The notes: generated from the sequence alone by a model not told the origin. Positions 17,239 through 26,369 are shown, numbered from the stretch's first letter. The stretch: 64,000 nucleotides of DNA from Ruminococcus sp. AM36-2AA (GCF_003461955.1 NZ_QTYB01000001.1:178332-242331), one strand, 5' to 3'. Translations and numbers: made by a program.

Positions 17239-17859
17239 TTATAAAAAAGCTTCCGCTTCTTTCTGAATTCTGGATACAAAATCATGGTTTCTGGATGCGC
17301 GCATACGCTCACATCGGATGGTTTCATGAAGTGTATCAACACATTCCTCCAGATCATCGTTGATCAGGAGATAGTCGTATTTATCCATTCCCTTGGATTC
17401 TTCAACGGCTCTTCTGAGACGTCCGTTGATCACATCCAGAGTTTCTGTTCCGCGGCCTACCAGACGGTTCTTAAGCTCTCCCATAGATGGCGGGCAGACA
17501 AATACAAGCAGAGTATCCGGGAATTTCTCACGGATCTTCATGGCTCCCTGGATCTCGATCTCAAGGATCACATCTTTTCCTGCTGCAAGCTGTTCCTCCA
17601 CATATTTACGAGGAGTACCGTAATAATTCTCCACATACTGTGCGTATTCGATCAGTCCGTCTTCCCGGATCAGCTGTTCAAATTCTTCTTTTGTGCGGAA
17701 GAAATAAGCTTCTCCGTCTTTTTCGCCTGGTCTTGGATTTCTGGTGGTAACAGAAACGGATAATGCATAATTGTCATATTTCTCCATCAGCCGTTTCATG
17801 ACGGTGCCCTTTCCGGAACCGGAAAAACCAGAAACAACAACTAAAATTCCCTTACTCAT
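17239..17859 (-). CDS. gmk: Guanylate kinase
   Basis: 206 residues from ATG 17859. P-loop GFSGSGKGTVMKRL, then TTRNPRPGEKDGEAYFF (GMP binding), and later VDTLHETI. It phosphorylates GMP to GDP. The longer frame from 17949 overlaps remA and lacks a fitting N-terminus; MSKGILVVVSGFSGSGKG is standard. Its start overlaps the remA 3' end by 8 bp. Confidence 0.96.
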   Translation of the reverse strand: MSKGILVVVSGFSGSGKGTVMKRLMEKYDNYALSVSVTTRNPRPGEKDGEAYFFRTKEEFEQLIREDGLIEYAQYVENYYGTPRKYVEEQLAAGKDVILEIEIQGAMKIREKFPDTLLVFVCPPSMGELKNRLVGRGTETLDVINGRLRRAVEESKGMDKYDYLLINDDLEECVDTLHETIRCERMRASRNHDFVSRIQKEAEAFL

Positions 17860-18124
17860 TTCCTTCCTCCCTCTCTTCCTCTCCGTAGGCTTCCGAAAAT
17901 CTCCTGGCAATGGTTTCCGGCTGCAAAGCGGAAAGCACAAGATAATCATCGGAAGTAACGATCACTGCTTTTGTTTTTCTTCCCTGTGTGGCATCAATCA
18001 GGGTGCGGGTTCCCTTGACACTCTGTATCATGCGCTTCACAGGAGCGGCATCCGGACTTACCACAGCCACGATCTTGCGTGAATTGACAACATTTCCAAA
18101 GCCTACATTGATCAGTTTCGCCAT
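17852..18124 (-). CDS. remA: RemA-like regulator (DUF370)
   Basis: 90 residues. The segments MAKLINVGFGNVVNSRKIVA and IVTSDDYLVLSALQPETIA match the DUF370/RemA family. In Bacillus subtilis RemA is a DNA-binding activator of biofilm matrix and osmoprotection genes. The yicC-remA-gmk order is conserved in Firmicutes. The local role, for example on the polysaccharide locus in this window, is speculative. Confidence 0.92.
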   Translation of the reverse strand: MAKLINVGFGNVVNSRKIVAVVSPDAAPVKRMIQSVKGTRTLIDATQGRKTKAVIVTSDDYLVLSALQPETIARRFSEAYGEEEREEGNE

Positions 18125-18168
18125 TTCCGCTCTCCTTTTCTGTCTGTGTACGGTCTTTATCTGTCCGG

Positions 18169-19047
18169 TTACTCGATATTCTGGATCTGCTCACGGATCT
18201 TCTCGATCTCTGTCTTCAGATCGATAGCCGCGTTGGATACGGTAAGATCATTGGATTTAGACAGGATGGTGTTCGCCTCACGGTTCATCTCCTGTGCCAT
18301 GAAATCCATCTTACGCCCCACGCCCTCGTCCTCATCCAGGATCTTTCTCATTCCGTGGATGTGGCTTCGAAGACGTACCGTCTCCTCGTCATTGCAGATC
18401 TTATCTGAAAAAAGTATCACCTCCGCGGCAATCCTGGAATCATCGATCTGGTTATCTTCAAGAAGCTCGTGCATCTTGGCTTCCAGTTTCTCCCGATAAG
18501 CCTTTACTACTTCCGGAGAACGTTTTTCCACTACATCGACCTTTGCTTCCAGTCCGTCCAGCTTCCCAAGAAGATCCTGTTTCAGATTGGCACCCTCACG
18601 CTGGCGGGTCTCCACAAATTTCCGGCAGGCCTCATGAAGCGGACCCTCCAGAAAATTCCAGAGCTCTTCCTCATCCGGAGCCTGCTCTTCCATTGTAAAT
18701 ACATCCGGATATCTGGAAAGTGTGGAAACACGGATATCGTTCTCGATCCCCAGCTCCTCACTCATCTGGTTCAGATAGCCCAGATATTCCTTTGCCAGCT
18801 CTGCATTGTATTTCAGAGCCATTCCGCCCATCGTATAGTCTTCATAGGTGATGAACACATCGACTTTGCCACGGCGGATATAAGTCTTCATCACATTTCG
18901 GATCTCTCCCTCAAAATAGCTGAGTCTTTTCGGCATTTTGATGTTCAGATCCAGATATCTGTGATTGACGGATTTCAGTTCAACAGAAACCTTACGCTCT
19001 CTGGAAACTGCTTCTGCCCTGCCAAAGCCGGTCATACTTTTTATCAT
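18169..19047 (-). CDS. yicC: YicC family endoribonuclease-like protein
   Basis: 292 residues, starting MIKSMTGFGRAE, the invariant YicC N-terminus, at ATG 19047 after GGAGGATAAC. The N-terminal YicC domain and C-terminal DUF1732 domain (ending EIEKIREQIQNIE) are both present. Homologues act as endoribonucleases that help turn over small RNAs. It is the first gene of the yicC-remA-gmk-rpoZ-rimO-pgsA-cinA operon. Confidence 0.94.
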   Translation of the reverse strand: MIKSMTGFGRAEAVSRERKVSVELKSVNHRYLDLNIKMPKRLSYFEGEIRNVMKTYIRRGKVDVFITYEDYTMGGMALKYNAELAKEYLGYLNQMSEELGIENDIRVSTLSRYPDVFTMEEQAPDEEELWNFLEGPLHEACRKFVETRQREGANLKQDLLGKLDGLEAKVDVVEKRSPEVVKAYREKLEAKMHELLEDNQIDDSRIAAEVILFSDKICNDEETVRLRSHIHGMRKILDEDEGVGRKMDFMAQEMNREANTILSKSNDLTVSNAAIDLKTEIEKIREQIQNIE

Positions 19048-19079
19048 GTTATCCTCCAATACTGCCTCTTAAGTTTATC

Positions 19080-19099
19080 GGCTGCAGATAAATGCAGCC
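19080..19099 (-). promoter_or_regulatory. Hairpin in the yicC leader
   Basis: GGCTGCA and TGCAGCC pair across a 6-base loop, about 13 bases after the predicted transcription start and just before the ribosome binding site region. No T run follows, so it is not a terminator. A role in mRNA stability or binding is possible. Confidence 0.5.
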
Positions 19100-19118
19100 A
19101 ATGATTGCATACGGATTT

Positions 19119-19147
19119 ATTATAGTTCATTCCAAAACCCTAGTCAA
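19119..19147 (-). promoter_or_regulatory. Sigma-A promoter of the yicC operon
   Basis: On the minus strand: TTGACT, 17 bp, TATAAT. Its -35 box shares bases with the -35 box of the divergent rqcH promoter. Confidence 0.85.
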
Positions 19148-19169
19148 ACTCTTTTTTTACTGTTATAAT
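19141..19169 (+). promoter_or_regulatory. Sigma-A promoter of rqcH
   Basis: TAGTCA, 17 bp, TATAAT. The -35 box is weak and overlaps the divergent yicC -35 box at 19142-19146. Confidence 0.6.
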
Positions 19170-19196
19170 GATTGATGTTGAAATGGAGGTAAAATC

Positions 19197-20948
19197 ATGG
19201 CATTTGACGGAATTACAGTTTCTGCTCTCGTGGCAGAGATCGATGATAATTTAAAAGGCGGACGTATCAACAAGATCGCCCAGCCGGAAAACGATGAACT
19301 TTTGATCACAGGAAAGGGCGCCAACGGACAGAAACGTCTTCTCTTAAGTGCAAGCGCATCCCTTCCTCTGATCTATTTTACAGATAAGAACCGTATCAGC
19401 CCTTTAACCGCACCGAATTTCTGCATGCTTCTCAGAAAGCACATCGGAAGCGCCCGCATCCTTGATGTAAAGCAGCCTGGAATGGAGCGTGTGGTGGAAT
19501 TTGAGCTGGAGCATCTTAATGAGCTGGGGGATCCCTGCAGAAAGCGTCTGATCATGGAGCTGATGGGCAAGCACAGCAACATCATCTTCTGTGACGAAAA
19601 GGGAATGATCCTGGACAGCATCAAACATGTCTCTTCCCATATGAGCTCTGTCCGTGAGGTTCTTCCCGGAAGAGAATATTTCATTCCCAATACCAGGGAT
19701 AAAGAAAATCCGCTGACTGTTTCCGAGGAGGAGTTCACACAGCACATCTGCAAAAAGCCTGTGAATATTTCCAGGGCGCTTTACACTTCACTCACAGGTA
19801 TGAGCCCGGTAATGGCTGAGGAGATCTGCTACCGTGCATCCATTGACGGAAGCGATGCAGCGCAGTCCCTGGATGAGGCAGCCTGCACCCATCTTTATCA
19901 TACCTTTCTCCGCCTTATGGAACAGATCCGGAACAGAGAGTTCACCCCGAATATTGTCTACCGCGGAGAGGAGCCTGTGGAATACGGTGTCTTTCCTTAT
20001 CAGCAGTTTGGCAGTGAATACCGCAGCGAAACCTTTGACAGTGTCTCTGTTATGCTGGAGACCTATTATGCTACCAAAAGTCTGCTGACACGCATCCACC
20101 AGAAATCCTCCGATCTTCGCCGTGTAGTACAGACTGCTCTGGAACGTAACCGCAAAAAATACAACATCCAGAAAAAGCAGCTGAATGATACTTCAAAAAA
20201 AGATAAGTTCAAAGTCTACGGTGAACTGATCAACACCTACGGATACGGGCTTGAGGAAGGCTGCAGATCCTTTAAGGCACTGAATTATTATACCAACGAG
20301 GAGATCACCATCCCTCTTGACCCGACACTGACACCGGCACAGAATTCCAAGAAATATTTTGATAAATACGGAAAGCTGAAGCGTACAGAGGAAGCCGTCA
20401 CCGAACAGATCGCAGATACGGAAAGTGAGATCTCTCATCTGGAATCTATCTCCAATGCTCTGGATATCGCCAGATCTGAAAGTGACCTTTCCCAGATCAA
20501 GGAAGAGCTCACTGAGTACGGCTATATCAAACGTCACTACACAAACAAAAAAGGCCAGAAAGCCCAGCCGAAATCAAAACCGCTCCACTATATATCCAGT
20601 GACGGTTTTGATATCTATGTTGGAAAAAACAATTTCCAGAATGATGAGCTGACCTTCAAGTTCGCAACCGGAAATGACTGGTGGTTCCATGCAAAGAAGA
20701 TGGCAGGTTCCCACGTGATCGTCCGCACCAAAGACGGTGAACTTCCGGACCGTACCTTTGAAGAAGCAGGGCGCCTGGCAGCCTGGTATTCCAAAGGTCA
20801 TTCTGCTCCTAAAGTAGAAATCGACTACATCCAGAAAAAACATGTAAAGAAGCCTGCAGGTGCAAAACCTGGTTTCGTTGTATATTATACCAACTATTCT
20901 CTGATGGCTTCTCCGGATATCTCGGATCTGAAAGAGGTTACAGAATAA
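19197..20948 (+). CDS. rqcH: NFACT family ribosome quality control protein RqcH
   Basis: 583 residues. NFACT-N domain (MAFDGITVSALVAEIDDNLK, RLIMELMGKHSNIIF), a long coiled coil (about 280-450), and the C-terminal NFACT-R/DUF814 domain (GNDWWFHAKKMAGSHVIV) ending near AKPGFVVYYTNYSLM. RqcH binds obstructed 50S subunits with peptidyl-tRNA and adds C-terminal alanine tails. Homologues were earlier called fibronectin-binding proteins. ATG 19197 follows GGAGGTAAAATC. It is monocistronic, divergent from yicC. Confidence 0.94.
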   Translation: MAFDGITVSALVAEIDDNLKGGRINKIAQPENDELLITGKGANGQKRLLLSASASLPLIYFTDKNRISPLTAPNFCMLLRKHIGSARILDVKQPGMERVVEFELEHLNELGDPCRKRLIMELMGKHSNIIFCDEKGMILDSIKHVSSHMSSVREVLPGREYFIPNTRDKENPLTVSEEEFTQHICKKPVNISRALYTSLTGMSPVMAEEICYRASIDGSDAAQSLDEAACTHLYHTFLRLMEQIRNREFTPNIVYRGEEPVEYGVFPYQQFGSEYRSETFDSVSVMLETYYATKSLLTRIHQKSSDLRRVVQTALERNRKKYNIQKKQLNDTSKKDKFKVYGELINTYGYGLEEGCRSFKALNYYTNEEITIPLDPTLTPAQNSKKYFDKYGKLKRTEEAVTEQIADTESEISHLESISNALDIARSESDLSQIKEELTEYGYIKRHYTNKKGQKAQPKSKPLHYISSDGFDIYVGKNNFQNDELTFKFATGNDWWFHAKKMAGSHVIVRTKDGELPDRTFEEAGRLAAWYSKGHSAPKVEIDYIQKKHVKKPAGAKPGFVVYYTNYSLMASPDISDLKEVTE

Positions 20949-20960
20949 TAATTAATCAAT

Positions 20961-21065
20961 AAAAAACCTTCCTGTGTTTTAGTATTTCTTCTGGCCAGGA
21001 TACCTGCATCTATGTAAGTATCTGTCCTGAGAAATCTTTCTGTAAACACAGGAAGGTTTTTATTT
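20961..21065. terminator. Long-stem bidirectional terminator after rqcH
   Basis: AAAAACCTTCCTGTGTTT pairs with AAACACAGGAAGGTTTTT across about 60 bases that can form an internal structure. A and T runs at both ends allow termination of rqcH and of the converging epimerase gene. Confidence 0.8.
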
Positions 21066-21076
21066 TTGCAACAAAC

Positions 21077-21117
21077 ATTCGCATTCCACTTCGTTACATG
21101 CCCATAAGTGGAAATCA
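21077..21117. repeat. Degenerate copy D of the dispersed repeat
   Basis: Thirty-one bases starting ATTCGCATTCCACTTCG match copies B and C at 26 positions. The copy keeps an 8-bp inverted repeat (TTCCACTT/AAGTGGAA). It lies just past the 3' end of the epimerase gene. Confidence 0.65.
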
Positions 21118-21132
21118 CTTTATGATTTTTGT

Positions 21133-22371
21133 TCAGATTTCCAGTTTTTTCTTTACGGCAGGCGCAATGGATGTATCTGCCTTATGATACGGGATCAATG
21201 TGGACTGCAGCGCATGATACAGGTCGGATTTTCCCGGCCATACGGTTCCTTTCAGATGATTATGCTCGTCCAGCTGATGGAACCAGGAGCCATTCTCGTG
21301 ATCCATGACCACTTCATCCAGGTACTTCATAAACTCAGCATAATCTTTCGCATATTTCTCCTTACCGGTCACATGATAAAGAACTGCGGAGGTATTGATC
21401 GCTTCCGCAAGAGTCCAGTGCATACGGTCATGTACCACCGGTTTGCCATTCCAGTCTGTTGTGTATACAATCCCCGGTGCACCATCTGCATCCCAGCCGT
21501 CTTTTATGGCTGTTGTATAAAGGTTCTCTGCTGCCTGGAGATAATTTTCCAGTTTTTCTTTCTCTTCCCCGCAGTTTGCAAGTGCCCATTGAGTGATCAG
21601 CCTTGCCCACTCAATTCCATGGCCCGGTGTTGCACCATATGGCTTGAACGGGTCATCCGGGCGGTCGCGGTTGCAGTCAAGATCTGCCACCCATTCCTTT
21701 GTGAAATGTTCCGGAATCCTCCAGGAGTTATCCTCTGCCCAACGGATCACATGGTCAATGATCCTGCCTGCGCGGATGTGATATTTTTTGTCCCCGGTGA
21801 CATCTCCTGCTGCCAAAAAAGCTTCCACAGTATGCATGTTTGCATTTAATCCCCGGTAATCGTCCAGCACGGTAAATTCTGTATTCCAGGTATCGCAGGC
21901 CAGTCCTTCCTCTTCATTCCAGAAATGCTGATCATAAACATCCAGCGCCTCCTCAAGGAGTTCTTTTGCCCCAGGCCTTCCGGCTGTCAGTGCGGAAGAT
22001 GCAGCCAGGATCACAAAGGCATGTGCATAACACTGTTTATTGGGAACAATGCCACCCTCCTGTGTCACACCTGCATACCAGCCACCATTTTTGTCATCGT
22101 GAAGCTCTCCCCTAAGACCTTTCAACGCCGCATCCACAAGCTCTCCGCTTCCTTCATGGCCAAGCATCAGTCCCAGGCTGTATACATGTGCCATGCGGCA
22201 GGTGATCCAGGTTTCCCGGTTTCTGTCCTTCCATGGTGTTCCGTCATCCCCCAGATAATAGGAACCTCCATTTGGAGAAGGAAACCGATGTCCGAAGTTC
22301 AGAAGATCCTCACAGGATGCTTTCAGGAATTCCCGGTTTTCTTTAGTGTTGATCTCATATTTACTGTTCAT
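21133..22371 (-). CDS. AGE family epimerase/isomerase (YihS-like)
   Basis: About 412 residues, an (alpha/alpha)6-barrel sugar isomerase. WITCRMAHVYSLG, LNANMHTVEAFLA, PGHGIEWARL and DLYHALQSTLIPYH carry the Arg and His residues of the YihS/N-acylglucosamine 2-epimerase active site. YihS-type enzymes interconvert mannose, fructose and glucose or 6-deoxy-6-sulfo sugars; the substrate here is not determined. The start at ATG 22371 has a GGGGTGG ribosome binding site; a GTG at 22380 is an alternative. No sugar-transport genes adjoin it. Confidence 0.87.
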   Translation of the reverse strand: MNSKYEINTKENREFLKASCEDLLNFGHRFPSPNGGSYYLGDDGTPWKDRNRETWITCRMAHVYSLGLMLGHEGSGELVDAALKGLRGELHDDKNGGWYAGVTQEGGIVPNKQCYAHAFVILAASSALTAGRPGAKELLEEALDVYDQHFWNEEEGLACDTWNTEFTVLDDYRGLNANMHTVEAFLAAGDVTGDKKYHIRAGRIIDHVIRWAEDNSWRIPEHFTKEWVADLDCNRDRPDDPFKPYGATPGHGIEWARLITQWALANCGEEKEKLENYLQAAENLYTTAIKDGWDADGAPGIVYTTDWNGKPVVHDRMHWTLAEAINTSAVLYHVTGKEKYAKDYAEFMKYLDEVVMDHENGSWFHQLDEHNHLKGTVWPGKSDLYHALQSTLIPYHKADTSIAPAVKKKLEI

Positions 22372-22455
22372 TTCAACCACCCCATCTGTTTTTCTTTAGG
22401 ATATCATTCTTTTTGGGGAACTTCAATTCCTTTAGATTATTTTGGCAGACTAATG

Positions 22456-22484
22456 AAAAAAGAGAATGCCGCATACGCATTCTC
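22456..22484 (-). terminator. Intrinsic terminator after the 67-residue orphan gene
   Basis: GAGAATGC pairs with GCATTCTC across a 7-base loop; on the minus strand a run of six T follows. Confidence 0.9.
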
Positions 22485-22538
22485 CTCATATCCAGACTTC
22501 TTAATCTCATTACCATAACGGTCACAGATAGCCCTGTA

Positions 22539-22742
22539 TCAATCTTCAAAACAGGTGATCACATAGCGGTCGCTTTCTATGATCACATCGGAAACATTAT
22601 CCCTGTCCCAGATCGCATCGCTGATGATATCTTTCAACTTATCATCCATAACGATATTAAAATTCTCCTCGATCACCTGAAACGGGACTCCCTCATTCTC
22701 CTGTGCATACTCCATGATAAAATCAAGAATCTTCTCTTCCAT
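22539..22742 (-). CDS. Small acidic protein of unknown function
   Basis: 67 residues, strongly acidic (many D and E), soluble, with no recognised motif; starts MEEKILDFIMEYAQEN. It has a GAAGG-type ribosome binding site and a strong terminator 55 bp downstream, which supports it as a real single-gene unit. Predicted helix-rich N-terminal half and a strand-rich C-terminal half (DVIIESDRYVITCFE). No function is proposed. Confidence 0.7.
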   Translation of the reverse strand: MEEKILDFIMEYAQENEGVPFQVIEENFNIVMDDKLKDIISDAIWDRDNVSDVIIESDRYVITCFED

Positions 22743-22893
22743 ACCTTAAATTCTGCCGCCTTTCTGTAAATAATAACGTTTAATATATTACATCAGATTT
22801 CCGCAGATGTCCAGATATTTTCCTGTCATGTCCATGCGGTATTCCATAAGATATTATGCCGGTATACACACGCCCTTCACATTTCACTCTATA

Positions 22894-24180
22894 TCAGAAT
22901 CTGGTATGCCGGTTCACATATTTTGCCTTATATTTGGAATACACAATGGTCTGATCCTTATAAAGGCCATAATATCCAGATGCTGCATAGCTGATAGATA
23001 CTGCGATCAGATAGAAGGAGACTCCTTTAAATCCAAACATTTCAAAAGCGATCAGAATCGAAGTGATCGGACAGTTGGTCACACCGCAGAAAACTGCTGC
23101 CATTCCACAGGCAGCACAGATTGACGGAGAAATTCCCATAAGATTTCCCATCACACAGCCAAAGGTGGCTCCAATGCAGAAAGAAGGTACGATCTCTCCC
23201 CCACGAAATCCTGCACGCATAGTCAGTGCAGTAAGCACCATTTTCCAGAAAAAAGCAAACGTATCCGCCTGTCCGTCTTCCACCGCTTTTTCAATAAGCT
23301 CTGCACCGGCTCCCATATATTCATTTGTTCTCAGTATAAAGGTGACTGCAATGACCAGGCATGCTCCAACCACCACACGAAGATATTTATTTTTAAACCA
23401 TTTGCCATACAAGCCTGCAGCGCCATTCAGTGCAATACAAAATACAATACTGACAACTGCGCATCCAAGTGCCACAACGCCCATTTTCAGTCCGCTTTCT
23501 ATGGTAAGCGCAGGAATATCCGTCACATGAAAGCTCTCCGGCGTGACTCCCATTCCTGCCGCAAATCCGGAGGCAACCAGCGATGCGATCATACATGGCA
23601 TCAGTGCCGCATAATACATCACGCCCACACTGACCACTTCCAGCGCAAAAACTGCCGCTGCCATCGGTGTTCCAAACAGTGCTGAAAACGCCGCGCTCAT
23701 GCCGCACATGACAATTACATGACGGTCCTCCTCGTCCAGATGGATCCATCTTCCAAGCTGGTTGGCAATACTTCCTCCAAGCTGGATCGCTGCCCCCTCA
23801 CGTCCTGCAGAACCACCGGTAAGATGAGTCAGTGCCGTTGTGATAAAGATCAGTGGTGCAGAAAGGATCGGCACATCATCTCTGGAACGCACGGTAGAAA
23901 GAACCTGATTGGTCCCTCCATCCTCTTTTCCAAGCTTCTCATACAGAAATACAATGACAAGTCCGGACAATGGCAGCAAAAGAAAAATCCATTCATGAGC
24001 CTTTCGGTAACCGGTTACTGCCTTCAACGTAAAAGAAAACAGTGTGCTGGCAGCTCCTACGATACATCCTGTAACGACAGCAAGAACCAGCCACTTGATC
24101 AGATTTGATATATCCCGGCTGACTCTTGCACTGTAATAATATAAATGTTCCTTTAATCTTTTGTTATGATCTATCCCCAT
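22894..24180 (-). CDS. CLC family anion transporter, fluoride/proton antiporter-like
   Basis: 428 residues with the CLC fold. The segment THLTGGSAGREGAAIQLGGS (about 118-137) carries the gating Glu (E128) in the GREG(T/A)-x-Q form known from CLC-F fluoride exporters rather than GREGP; the usual GSGIP anion motif is absent at the expected place (GGTNQVLSTV). Later FRGGEIVPSFCIGATFGC and VTNCPITSILIAFEMFG fit the second half. The likely role is fluoride export coupled to H+, inferred from motif similarity. No fluoride riboswitch was seen in the 79-bp upstream region, which has a TATAAT-like box. Confidence 0.8.
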   Translation of the reverse strand: MGIDHNKRLKEHLYYYSARVSRDISNLIKWLVLAVVTGCIVGAASTLFSFTLKAVTGYRKAHEWIFLLLPLSGLVIVFLYEKLGKEDGGTNQVLSTVRSRDDVPILSAPLIFITTALTHLTGGSAGREGAAIQLGGSIANQLGRWIHLDEEDRHVIVMCGMSAAFSALFGTPMAAAVFALEVVSVGVMYYAALMPCMIASLVASGFAAGMGVTPESFHVTDIPALTIESGLKMGVVALGCAVVSIVFCIALNGAAGLYGKWFKNKYLRVVVGACLVIAVTFILRTNEYMGAGAELIEKAVEDGQADTFAFFWKMVLTALTMRAGFRGGEIVPSFCIGATFGCVMGNLMGISPSICAACGMAAVFCGVTNCPITSILIAFEMFGFKGVSFYLIAVSISYAASGYYGLYKDQTIVYSKYKAKYVNRHTRF

Positions 24181-24259
24181 GTTCCTTCCCCTCTTTTCTT
24201 TACTGTCTGCATTATACTACATTTTTCTTCACAGTAAAAGCAGTAAGGAGAAAGCCCTT

Positions 24260-24916
24260 TTATTTTTTCTTTCCGGAAATATATCTATGTATCAGGATCG
24301 AGAATACACTGATCATCACAAGAAGTACCGCGGAGAGCCAGAATGCCGGTGATCCGGGATTCTTGATATTTGCTCCAAATATCGTGGCAAGGATAACTCC
24401 CGGAAGTGTTCCCAGCATCCCGCCCAGCATATATATTCCAAATGGGATCTTCACCGCACCCAGAAACAGACTCACTGCATCCCCGGGCAAAAAATTCAGC
24501 GTTCTCATAAAAAAAGAAATATACAAAGGATTTCCGTTCTGGTAATCCACCACTGTTTTCAGCTTCGGATATTTGGAAGTAAGATTCTCCACCATGGAAG
24601 AGCCGGAAAAACGTCCCATCCAGTAAGGAATTGCCAGTGTAACTGCTCTTCCCAGAAAGTTCACCAGAAGTGCAGTTCCTGTAGAAAACAGATGTCCTAC
24701 AGCCAGCTGCAGAACTGCAATGGGGAATACAAAGGAGACACTTTTCACGGCGTAAAACACAAGCATAAGTAATGCTGCCTTAACAGGTTCCTTCGGTGTA
24801 TAGCGCAGGATCTTTTCCACAGACAGATCCTTTCTGTAACGGATGCAGAAAAAAAGCAGCACAAAAAGAAACACCACGGGCAGATATTTTCTGATGTTAT
24901 CAATCATTTTTTTCAT
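24260..24916 (-). CDS. TVP38/TMEM64 (DedA-like) membrane protein
   Basis: 218 residues with a SNARE-associated/VTT domain: LVNFLGRAVTLAIPYWMGRF, then FFMRTLNFLPGDAVSLFLGA and IPFGIYMLGGMLGTLPGVIL. Homologues may act in lipid scrambling or transport across the membrane. The start at 24916 has a GGAG box 10 bases upstream. It lies 79 bp before the CLC gene on the same strand and may be co-transcribed. Confidence 0.87.
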   Translation of the reverse strand: MKKMIDNIRKYLPVVFLFVLLFFCIRYRKDLSVEKILRYTPKEPVKAALLMLVFYAVKSVSFVFPIAVLQLAVGHLFSTGTALLVNFLGRAVTLAIPYWMGRFSGSSMVENLTSKYPKLKTVVDYQNGNPLYISFFMRTLNFLPGDAVSLFLGAVKIPFGIYMLGGMLGTLPGVILATIFGANIKNPGSPAFWLSAVLLVMISVFSILIHRYISGKKK

Positions 24917-24936
24917 GGTCTGATCACTCCGTTTTC

Positions 24937-24978
24937 AAAAAAAGAGCACCGGCACCTGTTTCCAGTACCGTGCTCTTT
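24937..24978 (-). terminator. Intrinsic terminator of the radical SAM gene
   Basis: AAAGAGCACGGTACTG pairs with CAGGTGCCGGTGCTCTTT and is followed by a T run on the minus strand. Confidence 0.9.
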
Positions 24979-25007
24979 CATAAATTCTGTTTTTTTAAGT
25001 TTCAGGA

Positions 25008-26369
25008 TCAGCAGACTTTCTTCGCTGCCTTTCTCTCCTGATCTTCCTTCCACATTTCCTCTGCTACCGGTTTCCAGTTTTCAGCATACCGGTCACATTT
25101 TGCACAGAGATGCTCTGCACTCTCCGGTGACTGAAGATCTGTGGAATGTGCTCCGGATTTTTCTACCATTTCTCTCAGCTTCTGTGGATTTTCAAGCATC
25201 GGGCATGGGCGGTACATATTGTCATTAAACGGCTGTCCGTCATGATATGCCATCATCATCGGAGACTGCAGTGCTTCCAGAAGTGTTTTCTCGCGGATAT
25301 TGGAATCAGAATAATGGATAAATACACATGGATCGATATCACCATTTGCATTGATATGCAGATAACGACGGCCGCCTGCAATACATCCTCCCACAAACTC
25401 TGCATCATTCTGGAAATCCATGGCAAACAACGGCTTTGTTGCACGGTATTTACGGATACGCTCATAGGTTTCTCTTCTCTGTGCAGGAGTAGGAAGCAAC
25501 TCCGGTGCTGCATCATTTCCAACCGGCATATAATGGAAATACCAGATAAAGTACGCTCCAAGATCGATCAGGCTGTCGTAAAATGCCTCTGATGTGATAG
25601 ACTCGAAATTTGCACTCGTATAACATGCAGAGATACCAAATACAAGCTTCTTCTCTCTGAGAAGATTGATGGCCTTGATAACCTTCTGGTATACACCATT
25701 TCCTCTTCTGCCATCTGTTGCAGTCTCAAATCCTTCCAGTGAAATCGCAGGAACAAAGTTTCCTACCCGAAGCATATCATTTGCAAAATCCTCATCGATC
25801 AGTGTGGCATTTGTGAAGGAAAGGAAGATACAGTCATTATGTTTTTCGCAAAGACGGATCAGATCCTTTTTTCTTACAAGTGGCTCTCCGCCTGTGTAAA
25901 TATACATATAAACGCCAAGCTCCTTACCCTGGCGGATGATGTCATCGATCTCATCGTAGGTGAGGTTCAGCTTGTTTCCATACTCTGCTGCCCAGCATCC
26001 TGTACAGTGCAGGTTACATGCACTTGTTGGGTCAAGAAGGATCGCCCACGGGATATTACAGCCATATTTCTCACGGCATTCATCCTGTTTCTTCCAGCCT
26101 GCAAGATTTGCATTGATAAAAAAGTTTGCAACCAGAGTTTTCATAACATGCGGATCAATATCAGTTACCAATCTATGAATAAACGGATAATACGGATGTT
26201 CCGGATCAGAAATGGCTTCGCGGATCATTGCTCTCTGTGTAGGAAATCCACCACCGGAAAATTTATCTGCCCAGTCCATGATCTTGATAAAATTCTTATC
26301 CGGATCTTTATAAACATAGTTGAATGCCTGTTCCAGTCCGAATTTCTTAAGTGTGTTCATTGCGCTCAT
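25008..26369 (-). CDS. Radical SAM protein with C-terminal SPASM-like cysteines
   Basis: 453 residues from ATG 26369 (AAGGAG ribosome binding site). The cluster motif CNLHCTGC (CX3CX2C) lies near residue 122, followed by YMYIYTGGEPLVRKKDLI. A C-terminal group of cysteines (GGCIAGG, DPCVFIHYSD, YRPCPML, HLCAKCDRY) suggests auxiliary Fe-S clusters. It resembles widely conserved Clostridia radical SAM proteins of unknown substrate. It is monocistronic with a 346-bp upstream region. No precursor peptide gene is visible beside it. Confidence 0.85.
   Translation of the reverse strand: MSAMNTLKKFGLEQAFNYVYKDPDKNFIKIMDWADKFSGGGFPTQRAMIREAISDPEHPYYPFIHRLVTDIDPHVMKTLVANFFINANLAGWKKQDECREKYGCNIPWAILLDPTSACNLHCTGCWAAEYGNKLNLTYDEIDDIIRQGKELGVYMYIYTGGEPLVRKKDLIRLCEKHNDCIFLSFTNATLIDEDFANDMLRVGNFVPAISLEGFETATDGRRGNGVYQKVIKAINLLREKKLVFGISACYTSANFESITSEAFYDSLIDLGAYFIWYFHYMPVGNDAAPELLPTPAQRRETYERIRKYRATKPLFAMDFQNDAEFVGGCIAGGRRYLHINANGDIDPCVFIHYSDSNIREKTLLEALQSPMMMAYHDGQPFNDNMYRPCPMLENPQKLREMVEKSGAHSTDLQSPESAEHLCAKCDRYAENWKPVAEEMWKEDQERKAAKKVC

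Noticed and set aside
24181-24259. Fluoride riboswitch expected before a CLC-F type gene
   Set aside because: The upstream interval is too short and lacks the conserved aptamer segments.
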